64,000 nt of DNA from JAGWAJ01 sp965215155 (GTDB lineage Bacteria; Acidobacteriota; Vicinamibacteria; Vicinamibacterales; UBA8438): assembly GCA_965215155.1 (NCBI GenBank), contig CBDCCY010000001.1, positions 2,108,001-2,172,000 of the forward strand, in the 5' to 3' direction. Shown here piece by piece: positions 43,297-53,851 of this stretch. Position numbers and translations under genes: made by a program. The notes beneath the pieces were generated by a model. That model had not been told where the DNA came from. It worked only from the letters and a program-made list of their open reading frames with translations, and made no database searches. The stretch's first letter is position 1, and every line of letters starts with the position of its first letter.

Positions 43297-44658
43297 CTAC
43301 CAGACCAGCAGCGCTCGGCTCGTCGTCGGCGATCCGCACGCCTCGAACCAGTCGATGCCTTCCGCCACGAGGTCGAGCTTCAGCCGGTAGCGGCCCGGCG
43401 CTTCCGGCACCGGGACCTGAATCGCCACGTCGGTCGCGTCGCGCGGCGGTAGCGTGGCGGGGAGCCGGGCGCGCGCGTGATCGCGGTTCGCCACCGCCCC
43501 GTCGGACGTGCAGAGCTGGGCGCCGAGCCGCACGAGCCGGCGGCCGTAGGTCGCCTGGGCCGGGAAAGGCCGACTCGAGAGGTTGTGCACGCGGGTTCGC
43601 AGTCGCATGCGACCTCCGCGCCGGCCGAGCAGGGGCAGCCCGGGGACGCGCGCCGGAAGGTCGATGCGCGCGCGCGGCGTGGCGCCCGGTATCGCGTTGC
43701 CGAGGTTGTTGTCGTCCCAGATCTCGCGCCGAATCGCAGCGTGCCCCGGCGTTCCCGGGGCGAAGCGGCGCGAGTAGGCCGATTCGGGATGGTCGGTGAC
43801 CTCCCACGTCAGGCGATCGACGCCGATCTCCGCCGCGAGCTCGCGAGCGCGGTCCATCTCGTCCACGCCGTCGTTCCACCGGAACAGGATGTAGCGCCAG
43901 TTGAGGAACGGCAGGTCGCGACCGGCACGCCGCTTCTCGACCGTCATCGTGCGCAGGGTGCGCAGCGCGACGTCGAGTCGGCCGCGCTGCCGGTAGCGGG
44001 CGTAGCTCTCCGGGAACGCGCCGTCGATAGAGAAGGTGACCTCGTCGATGCCGGAGTGGACCAGCCGGACGGCCTGCGCCTCGCTCAGGGCCAGCCCGTT
44101 GGTGCTCGTGTAGAGGTAGGTCTGCGGGAACCGCTGCTTGATGTACTCGCACATCTCCACGGCGCGCTTGTGCAGGAACGCCTCGCCGTAGTTGAAGAAG
44201 TCGATCCGCGCGAGCCCCGGACCGGCTTCGTCGACCACGCGCGTGAAGAGGTCGAAGTCGAGCATGCCCGCCTGCCGGGTCCGCGTGATGCCGGTCTCCG
44301 GGGCGCAGCAGGCCTCGAAGCACGAGATGTTGCACGCCGCGGTGCACTCGACGTATAGCCGCGACGGCAACGGCCCGGCGTCGACCGGTCGGACGAGGGG
44401 CGCGGCATCGTCCGCCAGCGGCAGCTTCAGCGGGCAGTCGCCGCAGAACCGGGAGCCGCCGGCGTTGAGGTCCGCACGCAGGCCCAGAACGGTCGGCGCG
44501 TTCCAGACTTCCGTGAGCGTCTGCGCCCGCGCATCGCCCAGCACGCGCCGCATGTACGGGTCGGCGCAGCCGCAGACGACCCGCCCGTCGCAGGACAGCA
44601 CGAGCGTGCTCCACGGCCAGGAGCAGCCGAACCGGGAGGCGAGGTGATTGAGCGACAT
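43297..44658 (-). CDS. Radical SAM protein with N-terminal SPASM-like cysteine cluster
   Basis: A 453-residue protein. Cysteines 12, 23, 29, 31, 72 and 75 (FGCSWPWSTLVLSCDGRVVC, GCADPY, FCGDCPLK) form a SPASM-like auxiliary cluster region placed before the radical SAM core, the reverse of the usual order. The core has C109-N-I-S-C113-F-E-A-C117 (spacing x3/x3 rather than x3/x2), then RIDFFNYGEAFLHKRAVEMC and YTSTNGLALSE, which are normal for radical SAM barrels. Residues from about 330 are a beta-rich domain. The reaction is unknown; peptide or carbohydrate modification is possible. I chose the ATG at 44658, which has GGGAGG 10 bases upstream. Confidence 0.78.
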   Translation of the reverse strand: MSLNHLASRFGCSWPWSTLVLSCDGRVVCGCADPYMRRVLGDARAQTLTEVWNAPTVLGLRADLNAGGSRFCGDCPLKLPLADDAAPLVRPVDAGPLPSRLYVECTAACNISCFEACCAPETGITRTRQAGMLDFDLFTRVVDEAGPGLARIDFFNYGEAFLHKRAVEMCEYIKQRFPQTYLYTSTNGLALSEAQAVRLVHSGIDEVTFSIDGAFPESYARYRQRGRLDVALRTLRTMTVEKRRAGRDLPFLNWRYILFRWNDGVDEMDRARELAAEIGVDRLTWEVTDHPESAYSRRFAPGTPGHAAIRREIWDDNNLGNAIPGATPRARIDLPARVPGLPLLGRRGGRMRLRTRVHNLSSRPFPAQATYGRRLVRLGAQLCTSDGAVANRDHARARLPATLPPRDATDVAIQVPVPEAPGRYRLKLDLVAEGIDWFEACGSPTTSRALLVW

Positions 44659-44705
44659 CGACGGTCGGCCTCCCGCGGGCTTGCACCGGAGCGGCGCCGC
44701 GTCGC

Positions 44706-44711
44706 AGCATA
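44706..44711 (-). promoter_or_regulatory. Candidate -10 box for the radical SAM operon
   Basis: TATGCT on the minus strand lies about 48 bases upstream of the chosen start, in the 96-base divergent spacer. No -35 was recognised. Confidence 0.3.
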
Positions 44712-44754
44712 GCAGCAAGGCGGATCCGCCGTCCCTGCCCGAAGGAGGCTAACC

Positions 44755-45522
44755 GTGACGCTGAGGCTCTTCGTCCTGGCGCTCTCCCTGCCCGCCCTTG
44801 TCGCGTGCGATGCGGACATCGTCGTCGACGCCGCCGGCGCCCCGGCGGCCGCCGCCGCGGCCCAGCGCGAGACGTTCACCCCGCACGTCGTGACGCCCGC
44901 GGACATCCCGCCGGACATCCACGAGGATTCCTGGGCGCGGCTCCCGCGGATCGCGCGAGAGTCGCTCGACGCGGACGGCCGGCGGGCCCATGACGTCATC
45001 GTCCATCCGGAGAGCCGCTACGCGAGTGGACTGCGCGGCCCGATCGGCATGTGGATGTACAGCCCGCTCATGGCCGAGCACCTGTTCCCGGCCAGCACGT
45101 ACCTGCGCTTCGGGGCCGACGGCAACCGGGACCAGCGGCTTGCCGAGCTCGCCATCCTGACCGCGGCGCGCGCGCTGAACAGCCAGTACGAGTGGTCCGC
45201 TCACGAGCCGCTGGGGCTGAACGCGGGGCTCGAGGAGGAGATCATCGAGTTGCTCCGCTGGGACACTCCGCTGGCGGATGCCGGCGACGTGGCCGGCCTG
45301 GGCGAGCCGGAGCGGACCATCATCCGCGTCGTCCGCGAGCTGATCCGGGAGCCGAAGCTGAGCCGTGAGGCGTTCGAGGCCGCGCAGCGCATCTTCGGCA
45401 ACCAGGGCCTGATGGACATCGCGGGCCTCGTCGGCCACTACACGCTGGTCAACTACACGCTCAAGGCATTCGACGTGCAGCGCCCGCCCGGCAGTCGGCT
45501 AACGCTCCCGCCGCTGCCGTGA
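44755..45522 (+). CDS. Carboxymuconolactone decarboxylase-family lipoprotein
   Basis: A 255-residue protein of the CMD/AhpD-like fold. The N-terminus is a lipoprotein signal (LFVLALSLPALVAC, lipobox at Cys18), which is unusual for this family. The CMD core is seen in LRGPIGMWMYSPLMAEHLFP and LAELAILTAARALNSQYEWS, then AHEPLGL. The CxxC redox pair of AhpD is absent, as in the decarboxylase-like subgroup. The GTG at 44755 has a strong GAAGGAGG 7 bases upstream. Its substrate is unknown. Confidence 0.82.
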   Translation: MTLRLFVLALSLPALVACDADIVVDAAGAPAAAAAAQRETFTPHVVTPADIPPDIHEDSWARLPRIARESLDADGRRAHDVIVHPESRYASGLRGPIGMWMYSPLMAEHLFPASTYLRFGADGNRDQRLAELAILTAARALNSQYEWSAHEPLGLNAGLEEEIIELLRWDTPLADAGDVAGLGEPERTIIRVVRELIREPKLSREAFEAAQRIFGNQGLMDIAGLVGHYTLVNYTLKAFDVQRPPGSRLTLPPLP

Positions 45523-45607
45523 GCGCCGGGCGGCGCCCGACTGGCGCGCGACGACAGCCCACGGCCTTTCGAGCGCCATTGCGTTGCGCGTACTCGCGGG
45601 CCGGGGT

Positions 45608-46381
45608 TCAGGTGGACAGGTCGACGCCGACCGGGCAGTGGTCGGATCCGGTGACGTGCGGCCAGATGAAGGCGTCGGCGACCCGCCGCGCGGCAGTGGG
45701 GGAGGCCAGGACGTAGTCGATGCGCCAGCCTATGTTGTTGCGCCGGGCTTCGCCCCACTGGCGCCACCACGTGTAGTGGCCGGTTTCGCCGGGATGCAGC
45801 CGGCGGAAGGTGTCCACCCAGCCGGCGTCGATCCAGCGCGTCAGCTCCGCCCTTTCCTCCGGCAGGAAGCCGCTCGTCTTCGTGTTGGCGGCCGGCCGCG
45901 CCAGGTCGATCGGCTCGCGCGCCGTGTTGTAGTCCCCGATGACGAGCACCGGCCCCCGGCGTCGCAGAGCCTGCAGGCGATCGAAGAGCGCCGCATAGAA
46001 GGCGAGCTTGTAGGGCACGCGTCGATTGCTCCGGTCCCGGCCGCTCCCCTTGGGGAAGTAGACCGACACAACGGCCAGCCGCCCGAAGTGCGCGACCAGA
46101 AGGCGACCCTCGGCGTCGAACCTCGGCTCGCCCAGCGTCGTATCAACCCGCGTGGGCGCCATGCGGGAGTAGAGGCCGACCCCGCTGTACCCGGGACGCT
46201 CTGCGGCGGAGAAAGCGGCGTGCCATCCGTCCGGCGCACGCACGCTCGGCTCCAACTGGTGCTCGTAGGCTCGCACCTCCTGGATGCCGACGATGTCGGC
46301 CTGCGAATCGGCCAGGAAGCGGAGGAAACCCTTCCGGGCGCACGCCCGCAGGCCGTTGACGTTCCAGCTCACGATGCGCAT
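45608..46381 (-). CDS. xthA: Exodeoxyribonuclease III
   Basis: A 257-residue DNA repair enzyme with 3'-5' exonuclease and AP endonuclease activity. The motifs are complete: MRIVSWNVNGLRA, DIVGIQEVRA (catalytic Glu), YFPKGSG, GDYNTAREPIDLARP, WRIDYVLAS and the final SDHCPVGVDL (catalytic His). The ATG at 46381 begins exactly at the conserved start. It is divergent from a small gene across a spacer with two perfect inverted repeats. Confidence 0.93.
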   Translation of the reverse strand: MRIVSWNVNGLRACARKGFLRFLADSQADIVGIQEVRAYEHQLEPSVRAPDGWHAAFSAAERPGYSGVGLYSRMAPTRVDTTLGEPRFDAEGRLLVAHFGRLAVVSVYFPKGSGRDRSNRRVPYKLAFYAALFDRLQALRRRGPVLVIGDYNTAREPIDLARPAANTKTSGFLPEERAELTRWIDAGWVDTFRRLHPGETGHYTWWRQWGEARRNNIGWRIDYVLASPTAARRVADAFIWPHVTGSDHCPVGVDLST

Positions 46382-46441
46382 GGCGGAAGACTCGTGGCGG
46401 AGCGGGCTGGGCAGCAGCGTCCGGGCTGGGCATCGTGTATG

Positions 46442-46457
46442 GTGTCACGACTGACAC
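46442..46457. promoter_or_regulatory. Palindrome upstream of xthA
   Basis: GTGTCA-CGAC-TGACAC is a perfect inverted repeat with six-base arms and a four-base centre. It is located 61 bases upstream of the exonuclease III start and 45 bases before the rightward small gene. It looks like a binding site for a dimeric regulator. Confidence 0.45.
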
Positions 46458-46461
46458 TCCA

Positions 46462-46483
46462 GCGGCCGGCTCGGCCCGGCCGC
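46462..46483. other. Perfect 8-bp hairpin in the divergent spacer
   Basis: GCGGCCGG (46462-46469) pairs with CCGGCCGC (46476-46483) around a six-base loop. Because both neighbouring genes read away from it, it is not an ordinary terminator; it would lie in the leader of the small rightward gene. Confidence 0.45.
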
Positions 46484-46501
46484 CTCCGAGGGCCAACGAG
46501 C

Positions 46502-46726
46502 ATGCCGTACCGCGTCGTCGACGCCGACCTGCACGACGCGATGCTGGCGGCGGTCGCCGAGACGGAGCGGGCCCTGGCCGACGCCCTGCCTGCCGTCGCC
46601 GATCTGGCGGCGCAGACCGGGTCGGACGCCGACGCGGCGGCTCGCCGGCGGGTCACGGAGTCGCTGACGCGCCTCGAGCAGGCGATGCAGCGGCTCGTCT
46701 CCTCCGCCGCCCGCTTCACCTCCTGA
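46502..46726 (+). CDS. Small helical hypothetical protein
   Basis: A predicted 74-residue, Ala/Asp-rich, mostly helical protein (MPYRVVDADLHDAMLAAVAE, ending RLVSSAARFTS). It has no membrane segment, cysteine or known motif. No strong ribosome binding site precedes the ATG at 46502. The codon pattern is typical for the window, and the reading frame is not explained by a gene on the other strand here. Existence is likely but not certain. Confidence 0.45.
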   Translation: MPYRVVDADLHDAMLAAVAETERALADALPAVADLAAQTGSDADAAARRRVTESLTRLEQAMQRLVSSAARFTS

Positions 46727-46800
46727 CGCCCCGGCGGGCTGGCGAATCGGTCGCCGCCCGCCTCCGGAGGCCAAAGCAGGAAGGGAACAGACTCTGCAGC

Positions 46801-46819
46801 ACGGCCGCCTGAAGGCCGT
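46801..46819. terminator. Short hairpin downstream of acs
   Basis: ACGGCC (46801-46806) pairs with GGCCGT (46814-46819) around GCCTGAA. It lies between the small plus-strand gene and the acs stop at 46833, so it could end either transcript. The flanks also contain the 12-base palindrome GCCTCCGGAGGC near 46760. Confidence 0.35.
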
Positions 46820-46832
46820 CCGACGGCGCGGA

Positions 46833-48797
<1,965 letters not shown>

Positions 48798-48829
48798 GGC
48801 GTCCTCCCCTTCGTCTGCTATGCGGACGG

Positions 48830-49090
48830 CTACGCAGTCAGTTCCGTCCAGCCTGCCGCTCTCAGGTCCTGTTCGTACCGGCCGTTGTAGATGATCGCAA
48901 AGGCGACCCAGGTCACGATCGTCCCGAAGCCGGCCGTCACCAGTCCGACGGCGATGTGGACGATGAACTGGATCACGGCCCACTTCAGGTCGCCGCGAAA
49001 CAGGGCCGGCAACGGACCGAAGAACAGCGTAGTCCACGAGAACCCTGTCGGGACGTCCTTCACTGCGGTGTTGAGGGTGAGCGTCTTCAT
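48830..49090 (-). CDS. Small DUF2628-like membrane protein
   Basis: An 86-residue protein with a conserved N-terminal stretch (PTGFSWTTLFFGPLPALFRG) and a membrane region (VIQFIVHIAVGLVTAGFGTI, then VTWVAFAIIYN), ending GRYEQDLRAAGW. The pattern matches small membrane proteins often annotated as DUF2628 or HrgC-like, without known function. It lies between malate synthase/GNAT and acs on the same strand, 32 bases before the acs start. Confidence 0.72.
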   Translation of the reverse strand: MKTLTLNTAVKDVPTGFSWTTLFFGPLPALFRGDLKWAVIQFIVHIAVGLVTAGFGTIVTWVAFAIIYNGRYEQDLRAAGWTELTA

Positions 49091-49118
49091 TCGCTTCCCA
49101 TTCGATGTACTCGCAGGA

Positions 49119-49685
49119 TCATAGCCGCTTCGTGGCGACGAGCAAGTTGCGCGTCTTGCCGTCCGCCGTCATCACGTAGTCCCAGAGCACGGCCTCGCGC
49201 TGGAAGCCGAGCTGCCGGAAGACCGACTGCGCTGCGACCTGATCGAGCGTCATGCGCGCCGTGAGCATGCGGAGCTCGAGGCGGCGGGCGATCCACTCCA
49301 CCTCGTCGGCCAGCAGGCGCGCGAGCCCGCGGCGGCGGTGGGACGGCACGACCTGGACCCGGATCTCGCCGAGGTGCCGCGTCCACGTCGTGCGGTTGTG
49401 GAGCAGGGTCGCCTCGCCGGCGATCGAGTCGCCGTCCAGGGCGAGCACGGTGTGCGTGCGGCCGGACTCGATGTACTCGGCCCAGCGTTCCACGACGCCC
49501 GGCTCCGTGATGTTGACCCGCAGGTAGAGCAGCGCGTCCTGGTCGAGGCTGTTGGCGAAGGCGAGCACCGCCTCGCGATCGTCCCGGCTCATGAGCCGGA
49601 GCGTGACCGGCCGGCCGTCGGCTGCGGCGACCGAGCGGGGGTAGCGAGCCCGCACGGCGCCGGCGCCGCCCGTCTCGGGCGCCAT
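49119..49685 (-). CDS. GNAT family N-acetyltransferase
   Basis: A 188-residue acetyltransferase. The acetyl-CoA motif is IRVQVVPSHRRRGLARLLAD, and FRQLGFQREAVLWDYVM closes the fold. Its ATG shares one base with the stop of malate synthase (TGATG at 49683-49687), so it is translated by re-initiation. In other bacteria acetyltransferases next to acs can control Acs by lysine acetylation. That role is possible here but not shown by the sequence. Confidence 0.82.
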   Translation of the reverse strand: MAPETGGAGAVRARYPRSVAAADGRPVTLRLMSRDDREAVLAFANSLDQDALLYLRVNITEPGVVERWAEYIESGRTHTVLALDGDSIAGEATLLHNRTTWTRHLGEIRVQVVPSHRRRGLARLLADEVEWIARRLELRMLTARMTLDQVAAQSVFRQLGFQREAVLWDYVMTADGKTRNLLVATKRL

Positions 49686-51859
49686 CAGCCGCGCCCGCCC
49701 GACCTGGCCTTCGCCTCCTGGCGCCGGGCGTGGAGGATCGGCTCGGTGTAGCCGCTGGGCTGCTCGCGTCCCTTGAAGACCAGGTCGCACGCGGCCTGGA
49801 AGGCGACGCTCGCGTCGAGGTCCGGCGCCATCGGCCGGTAGTTCGGGTCGCCGGCGTTCTGCCCGTCGACCACCGCCGCCATCCGCGCGAGCGTCTCGCG
49901 GACCTGCGTCTCCGTGCAGATGCCGTGGTGCAGCCAGTTGCAGATGTGCTGGCTCGAGATGCGCAGGGTGGCCCGGTCCTCCATCAGCCCCACGTTGTTG
50001 ATGTCGGGCACCTTGGAGCAGCCGATCCCCTGCTCGACCCAGCGCACGACGTAGCCGAGGATGCCCTGGGCGTTGTTGTCGAGCTCCTGCTGCACTTCCT
50101 CGGGCGACCAGTCCGGCCGCTCGGCGCGCGGAATCGTCAGGATCTTGTCCAGATCGGCCCGCGGGCGCGAGCGGAGCTCGGCCTGCCGCGCCGTGACGTC
50201 TACCTGGTGGTAGTGGGTCGCGTGCAGCGTCGCGGCGGTGGGCGAGGGCACCCAGGCGGTGTTGGCGCCCTGCTGCGGGTGACCGATCTTCGCCTCGAGC
50301 ATGTCCGCCATCAGGTCCGGCATCGCCCACATGCCCTTGCCGATCTGGGCGTGCCCCGGCAGGCCCGTCTCGAGGCCGACGTCGACGTTCCAGTCTTCGT
50401 AGGTGACCATCCAGTCGGCGGTCTTCATCTCCTTCTTGCGGATCATCGGCCCCGCTTCCATGGCGGTGTGCATCTCGTCGCCGGTGCGGTCGAGGAAGCC
50501 GGTGTTGATGAAGAAGACGCGCTCCTTCGCGGCCCGCACGCACTCCTTCAGGTTCACCGTCGTTCGCCGCTCCTCGTCCATGATCCCGATCTTGATGGTG
50601 TGGCGGTCGAGGCCGAGGACGTCCTCGACCTGGGCCAGCGTCCGGTCGCAGAAGGCGACCTCCTCCGGGCCGTGCATCTTCGGCTTGACGATGTAGATGG
50701 AACCGGCGCGGCTGTTCTTCCTGCTCTTGACGTCGTGGACCGCGATCAGCGACGAGATCATCGCGTCGAGGATCCCCTCCGGCGCCTCGCCGCCGTCGCG
50801 GTCGAGTACCGCCGGGTTGGTCATCAGGTGGCCGACGTTGCGGATCAGCATCAGGCTGATGCCCGGCAGGGTCACGTTGGAGCCGTCCGGCGCGGTGTAC
50901 TGGCGGGCCGGGTTCATCGCGCGGTCCACCATCCGGCCGCCCTTCTCGAAACGGTCGGTCAGGTCGCCCTTGATCAGCCCGAGCCAGTTCCGGTAGGCGA
51001 CCACCTTGTCCTCGGCGTCGACGCAAGCGACCGAGTCCTCGAGGTCCATGATGGTCGTCGTCGCCGCTTCCAGCAGGATGTCCTTGATGCCGGCGCCGTC
51101 GTCCCGGCCGACCGGGTGGTTGCGGTCGATGGCGATCTCGATGTGGAGGCCGTTGTTGCGGAGCAGGACCGCCGACGGTGCACCGGCGTCGCCGCGATAT
51201 CCGGCGAACTTCGCCGCGTCGGCGAGTCCGGTGACGCGGCCGTCCTTCAGCGTGACGCTCAGCGCGCCGCCCGCCACCGCGTAGGCGGTGGCGTCGGCGT
51301 GGCTGCCGCCGGCCAGCGGCACGGCGCTGTCGAGGAACTCGCGCGACCGGGCGATGACACGGGCGCCGCGGACCGGGTTGTACTCGGCGGTGCGCTCGCA
51401 GCCGCCGTCCTCGGCGATGGCGTCGGTCCCGTAGAACGCGTCGTAGAGGCTGCCCCAGCGGGCGTTGGCGGCGTTCAGCGCGTAGCGCGGATTCGTCACC
51501 GGCACGACGAGCTGCGGCCCCGCGATGGTCGAGATTTCGGGATCGACGTTGGCGGTCTGGGCCGAGAAGTCCTCGCCTTCGGGCACCAGGTAGCCGATCT
51601 CCCGGAGCATGGCCTTGTACTCCGGCAGGTCGATCGGCTCGTCGTGGTTCTCGCGGTACCAGCCGTCGATGCGGCGCTGGAGCTCGTCGCGCCTGGCGAG
51701 GAGCTCGCGATTGCGCGGCGCGAGCCCGTGGACCAGCCGGTCGAACCCGGACCAGAACGCCTCCCGGGAAACCCCCGTCCCCGGCAGCGCCTCGTCGTTG
51801 ATGAAGTCGTACAGCTCCTTGTCGACCTGCAGCCCGCCGGCCGCTACCCGCTCCGCCAT
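49685..51859 (-). CDS. glcB: Malate synthase G
   Basis: A 724-residue single-chain enzyme that condenses glyoxylate with acetyl-CoA to malate. Its length and motifs are those of the G isoform: RWGSLYDAFYGTDAI, TTTIMDLEDSVACVDAEDK, GSIYIVKPKMHGPEEVAF, IKIGIMDEERRTTVNLKECV, FFINTGFLDRTGDEMHTAME and GHAQIGKGMWAMPDLMADML. The ATG at 51859 has AGGAGG 6 bases upstream. It is the first gene of a minus-strand run that includes a GNAT protein, a small membrane protein and acs. No isocitrate lyase is in the window. Confidence 0.95.
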   Translation of the reverse strand: MAERVAAGGLQVDKELYDFINDEALPGTGVSREAFWSGFDRLVHGLAPRNRELLARRDELQRRIDGWYRENHDEPIDLPEYKAMLREIGYLVPEGEDFSAQTANVDPEISTIAGPQLVVPVTNPRYALNAANARWGSLYDAFYGTDAIAEDGGCERTAEYNPVRGARVIARSREFLDSAVPLAGGSHADATAYAVAGGALSVTLKDGRVTGLADAAKFAGYRGDAGAPSAVLLRNNGLHIEIAIDRNHPVGRDDGAGIKDILLEAATTTIMDLEDSVACVDAEDKVVAYRNWLGLIKGDLTDRFEKGGRMVDRAMNPARQYTAPDGSNVTLPGISLMLIRNVGHLMTNPAVLDRDGGEAPEGILDAMISSLIAVHDVKSRKNSRAGSIYIVKPKMHGPEEVAFCDRTLAQVEDVLGLDRHTIKIGIMDEERRTTVNLKECVRAAKERVFFINTGFLDRTGDEMHTAMEAGPMIRKKEMKTADWMVTYEDWNVDVGLETGLPGHAQIGKGMWAMPDLMADMLEAKIGHPQQGANTAWVPSPTAATLHATHYHQVDVTARQAELRSRPRADLDKILTIPRAERPDWSPEEVQQELDNNAQGILGYVVRWVEQGIGCSKVPDINNVGLMEDRATLRISSQHICNWLHHGICTETQVRETLARMAAVVDGQNAGDPNYRPMAPDLDASVAFQAACDLVFKGREQPSGYTEPILHARRQEAKARSGGRG

Positions 51860-51911
51860 GCCTGCCTCCTGCTCGCTGGTCCCGTGGGCGCATCGCCGCC
51901 CGGCAGGGGTG

Positions 51912-51917
51912 ATTCTA
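51912..51917 (-). promoter_or_regulatory. Candidate -10 box for glcB
   Basis: TAGAAT on the minus strand lies about 52 bases upstream of the malate synthase ATG in a GC-rich spacer. No convincing -35 was seen. Confidence 0.4.
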
Positions 51918-51997
51918 CTCTGGCGCTGAAGACCGGGTCGTGCAGGGCGACGTCCGCCCGCTCTCGGCGTACCGCCGGACCGAGGCCTGGTGACGCG

Positions 51998-53488
51998 TCA
52001 GCCGTCGCGACCGCCGTCCGACCGCTGCCCGTCGTCGTCGACCAGCGAGGGTGACAGCAGCTCCAGTCGTCGAGCGGCTTCACGGAACCCCAGTCCAACG
52101 CCACGGAGTTGGTCCGCCATTAAGCTGTCAACGGTGTCCACGACAACCATCGCACGCAAGGCCGCCGGGTCGCTGTGGTCGGCGGCTTCCTTCGCCTTCC
52201 GGGCTGCGCCGCGATACTCTGCCAGGAACGGTGAGGGCTCCGCGTCTCGGGCGTAGCGATCGGCGTGCTCAATCTCGAGGGCGGCCACGATGAGGATGGC
52301 CTTGAGAAGCGCACTGTGGTGATCGGATAGTCCGGGCACGCGTCCGAGCATCACTCGGGCGGCTTCCCGGTCCTCGACGTCTCCCCGCGTGAAACGCCAG
52401 AACAGGTCCGGCTCGAGAGTTCGCATCACCAGTGCGATCGTCGCGGCCGTAGCAAGCGAACGCTGGTCCTTCCGTAACGACGCGAATACGAGACCGAGGC
52501 GATGAATGGACTGGGCGATTCGTCGAAGACTCAGGCTGGAAGACGCGAAGAACGTCAGCAACCATTCCCGGACAGAACCGTAGTCGTCTCCGCGTATCGA
52601 TCCTGCGGGCCGATTCTTGAAGTAGTCCTCGATTCCGGTCGACTGCAGCAGCGCGTCCATGAACGGTTCTCGCTCGGCCTCGGGAAGCCGAAAGTCGATG
52701 TCGATGAACCGGCGCAGGTAGCCGAGGGCATCGAACTCGCCACCGTACACGGCCCGAATGGAGTGGGCAAGTTCCGAACGGTTGACGGCAAGTACGAACA
52801 CGACACGATCCACCGAGAAGAGATGCTTGGCCGTTTCGAGCAACTCGACGGCGTATGACGGGCGGCACCTGTCCAGCTCGTCGATGAGCACAATCAACGG
52901 TAGGCCATGGTTCGCGTCCGCCAACTCGGTGGCAAGCTCCTTGAGAGAAGTTCGAAACGTCTGAACGGAGGCTCTCGTATCCAGGTACGCCGATAGCCGT
53001 TGCTTCGCATAGGACGCGAGGGCCTGCCCGACTTCCTTCTCCAGCAAGGGGCTGACGTCGAGGATCCCCGCGGTCGCCACTCGAATCGCACCGGGAGCCG
53101 CTCGTCGAAGAACCTCTGTCGCCACCTGCCGCAGCTTGTATAGCTTGACCCGGTTGAATCCGTCGCCCTGAGTTGCCGCCGCGTACGCCCGCAGCCCGGC
53201 GGTCAGTTCTTCGGAGAGCGCAACGAACGGGTCGCCGGCGAAGTCTGTCTCCCAGGCATTGAACTCGATGACTGGGAATTCCTGATTCCGCAAGTGATGC
53301 GAGAGCATCCGCAGAAATGTCGTCTTGCCGGCGCCCCACGGGGCGTCGACGGCCAGCACGCACGGCCCGTCGACGGATCGCAGCACTGCAGTGATGACGT
53401 CGGCGGGCTCCCTTCGTTCGAGAAGATCGTGCTTGAACGGGTCGTCGTCCGGGATCGCGACTTCCTGGGGCTGAATTCGGTAGCGCAT
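51998..53488 (-). CDS. KAP family P-loop ATPase
   Basis: A 496-residue ATPase of the KAP type. Walker A is DAPWGAGKTTFLRMLSHHLR and is followed by IEFNAWETDFAGDPFVAL. Walker B is PLIVLIDELDRCRPSYAVEL, the exact KAP signature. FVLAVNRSELAHSIRAVYG follows. Unlike many KAP proteins there is no clear membrane pair between Walker A and B. It is the third gene of a run antitoxin-toxin-KAP, starting 36 bases after the MazF-like stop. The local GC is about 55-58%, well below the window. KAP ATPases include the phage-exclusion protein PifA, so a defence role is plausible. A GTG at 53500 is an alternative start. Confidence 0.82.
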   Translation of the reverse strand: MRYRIQPQEVAIPDDDPFKHDLLERREPADVITAVLRSVDGPCVLAVDAPWGAGKTTFLRMLSHHLRNQEFPVIEFNAWETDFAGDPFVALSEELTAGLRAYAAATQGDGFNRVKLYKLRQVATEVLRRAAPGAIRVATAGILDVSPLLEKEVGQALASYAKQRLSAYLDTRASVQTFRTSLKELATELADANHGLPLIVLIDELDRCRPSYAVELLETAKHLFSVDRVVFVLAVNRSELAHSIRAVYGGEFDALGYLRRFIDIDFRLPEAEREPFMDALLQSTGIEDYFKNRPAGSIRGDDYGSVREWLLTFFASSSLSLRRIAQSIHRLGLVFASLRKDQRSLATAATIALVMRTLEPDLFWRFTRGDVEDREAARVMLGRVPGLSDHHSALLKAILIVAALEIEHADRYARDAEPSPFLAEYRGAARKAKEAADHSDPAALRAMVVVDTVDSLMADQLRGVGLGFREAARRLELLSPSLVDDDGQRSDGGRDG

Positions 53489-53524
53489 GTTCGCCGGCAC
53501 CGATGCAGAGTCGACTCCGAATCG

Positions 53525-53851
53525 TCAGTCGCCGAGGTAGAGAGCCAGGGCCGAGTCCAGGCGCTGCAGGAACGAGCCGGACGCCACGCCGATGAATCCG
53601 GCGATTCGGGCCTTCGAAACCTGGCGGATTCCCGGCAGCACGGCGAAGGCGGTTCTTCCGCCTACATCGTGGGTCTTGACGCGCAGCGGCCAGACCTCGT
53701 CCCCGATCGTCGAGAGGGGGACCACGACTACGCTGTTCAGGGCCTCGTTGTGGGCGGTGCCGGAGACTATCAGGCCGGGTCGTGTCTTCCCGAACTCCGG
53801 TGGCGAGGTAGGACCGAGGTTGATCCAGAACAGTGAGCCTCGGGTCGTCAC
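53525..53851 (-). CDS. MazF/PemK-family toxin
   Basis: A 108-residue protein of the MazF endoribonuclease fold. It opens RGSLFWINLGPTSPPEFGKT, then RPGLIVSGTAHNE and VVVVPLSTIGDEVWPLRV. The family core (RG..W, K.RP.LIVS, P.T) is intact. I chose the GTG at 53851, which overlaps the antitoxin stop as GTGA, the usual coupling for such pairs. If active it would cleave mRNA when its antitoxin is lost. The KAP ATPase gene follows 36 bases later on the same strand. Confidence 0.85.
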   Translation of the reverse strand: MTTRGSLFWINLGPTSPPEFGKTRPGLIVSGTAHNEALNSVVVVPLSTIGDEVWPLRVKTHDVGGRTAFAVLPGIRQVSKARIAGFIGVASGSFLQRLDSALALYLGD

